DNA from: Geobacter sp. UBA1603 | GTDB lineage: Bacteria; Desulfobacterota; Desulfuromonadia; Geobacterales; Pseudopelobacteraceae | Direction of reading: 5' to 3' | NCBI GenBank assembly: GCA_002322035.1 | Contig: DCNF01000042.1 | Location: 14,047 to 20,646, forward strand | DNA: 6,600 nucleotides | Part shown: piece after piece, positions 6,050 to 6,600 of the stretch | How the letters are laid out: every line of letters begins with the position of its first letter | How positions within the stretch are numbered: position 1 is the stretch's first letter | Position numbers and translations under genes: made by a program | Notes under the pieces: generated by a model | The model's input: the letters and a program-made list of their open reading frames with translations, nothing else | Told to the model about the DNA's origin: nothing | The model's database searches: none

Positions 6050-6600
6050 TTGGAAGATCTGGTGAAAATTATGCTGGCATCCGGTAAGGCCGGTCTTGAT
6101 CTGGCACTTTATGTTCTTTTGCCGGTACTGGTTCTCATGATGGCAATCATGAAGGTTATTGAAGCGCGTGGCATTTTGGCTTTGGTCGCACGGACTGTTC
6201 AGCCCTTGTTGAGGTTTTTCGGTATTCCTGGGGCAGGAGCATTTGCCATCGTGCAGATGCTCCTGGTTAGTTTTGCGGCTCCGCTTGCTACACTGACGAT
6301 AATGGAGAAAGACGGCACATCAAAACGACAGATTGCGGCCACCCTGGCCATGGTGCTAACTCTCTCCCAAGCCAACGTGGTATTCCCGATGGTCGCAGTC
6401 GGATTGAACCTGGGAGCAATCATGCTGACCTCTCTGGTCGGGGGACTGGCGGCAGCAGCAACAACATACTATCTATTCGCTCGTTCAGTTGATGATACCG
6501 GCCACACAGAAGCAGCCTTTCAGCCAATTCAGGATCAGCTACGCAAGACAAAAACGCTCAACCTCATGATTGTTGGTGGTCAAGAAGCGGTAAAAGTAAT
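6050..6600 (+). CDS. Nucleoside-recognition (gate) domain membrane protein, C-terminus cut by window edge
   Basis: The frame opens at TTG (6050), chosen because AAAAGGAG ends 8 nt before it; the nearby ATG at 6042 leads to a stop within eight codons. 183 codons are seen before the right edge. Hydrophobic segments lie at about 16-37, 62-84, 95-118 and 121-144, giving a polytopic inner-membrane protein. The stretch from IPGAGAF (59-65) through SFAAPLATLTIME (74-86), the SKRQIAATLAMVLTLSQANV region (91-110) and FPMVAVGLN (112-120) fits the gate/nucleoside-recognition domain (PF07670 type) found in nucleoside transporters, spore maturation proteins SpmA/SpmB and related transporters. After residue 145 a charged hydrophilic stretch begins, probably a loop before more TM helices. 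The substrate cannot be told. Family assignment is good; transport is inference. Confidence 0.85.
   Translation, partial: MEDLVKIMLASGKAGLDLALYVLLPVLVLMMAIMKVIEARGILALVARTVQPLLRFFGIPGAGAFAIVQMLLVSFAAPLATLTIMEKDGTSKRQIAATLAMVLTLSQANVVFPMVAVGLNLGAIMLTSLVGGLAAAATTYYLFARSVDDTGHTEAAFQPIQDQLRKTKTLNLMIVGGQEAVKV

Noticed and set aside
1..6600. CRISPR array, tRNA/rRNA, insertion sequence, toxin-antitoxin or phage-defence system
   Set aside because: No spaced repeats, cloverleaf, transposase, nuclease, toxin or sensor motifs were found in any reading frame examined.

Overview
The window looks like a chromosomal segment from a Geobacter-like bacterium (Desulfuromonadota/Geobacterales). The main reason is the GMP synthase, whose N-terminus and overall sequence resemble Geobacter GuaA as I remember it. 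Moderate GC content, alternative GTG/TTG starts with good Shine-Dalgarno sequences, and Gram-negative-type lipoproteins agree with this. The assignment rests on recognition, not on a search.

Layout. Positions 1-2999 are a minus-strand block: guaA (GMP synthase) followed after 64 bp by an exported transglutaminase-like protein whose proline/lysine-rich tail runs off the left edge. A good sigma70-type promoter (-35 at 3159-3154, -10 at 3136-3131) reads into guaA through a leader of about 125 nt. The leader holds two small hairpins and a possible seven-codon ORF overlapping the guaA start. Positions 3160-3368 hold no convincing gene. Positions 3369-5101 carry three orphan genes: a small zinc-ribbon protein (+), a lipoprotein ending in a CPKCG knuckle (+), and a convergent two-TM protein resembling DUF3592 (-). 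The last two look more AT-rich than guaA, as accessory genes often do. A divergent promoter region (about 5102-5198) with a 10-bp palindrome separates the DUF3592-like gene from a DUF3750-type lipoprotein gene (+). That gene loses its family C-terminus and runs into about 250 bp of frame-scrambled coding remnant (about 5720-5973). From 6050 a membrane protein of the nucleoside-recognition (gate) type begins and runs off the right edge.

How they work together. guaA makes GMP from XMP, and the right-hand gate-domain protein may handle nucleosides or a related solute, but about 3 kb of unrelated genes lie between them and no joint system can be claimed. The transglutaminase-like protein probably shares the guaA transcript by read-through, with no obvious functional link. 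I see no CRISPR array, tRNA, rRNA, insertion sequence or recognisable defence system. The most noteworthy points are the broken DUF3750 locus, the unusual guaA translation start, and two adjacent orphan genes that both carry CPKC knuckles.
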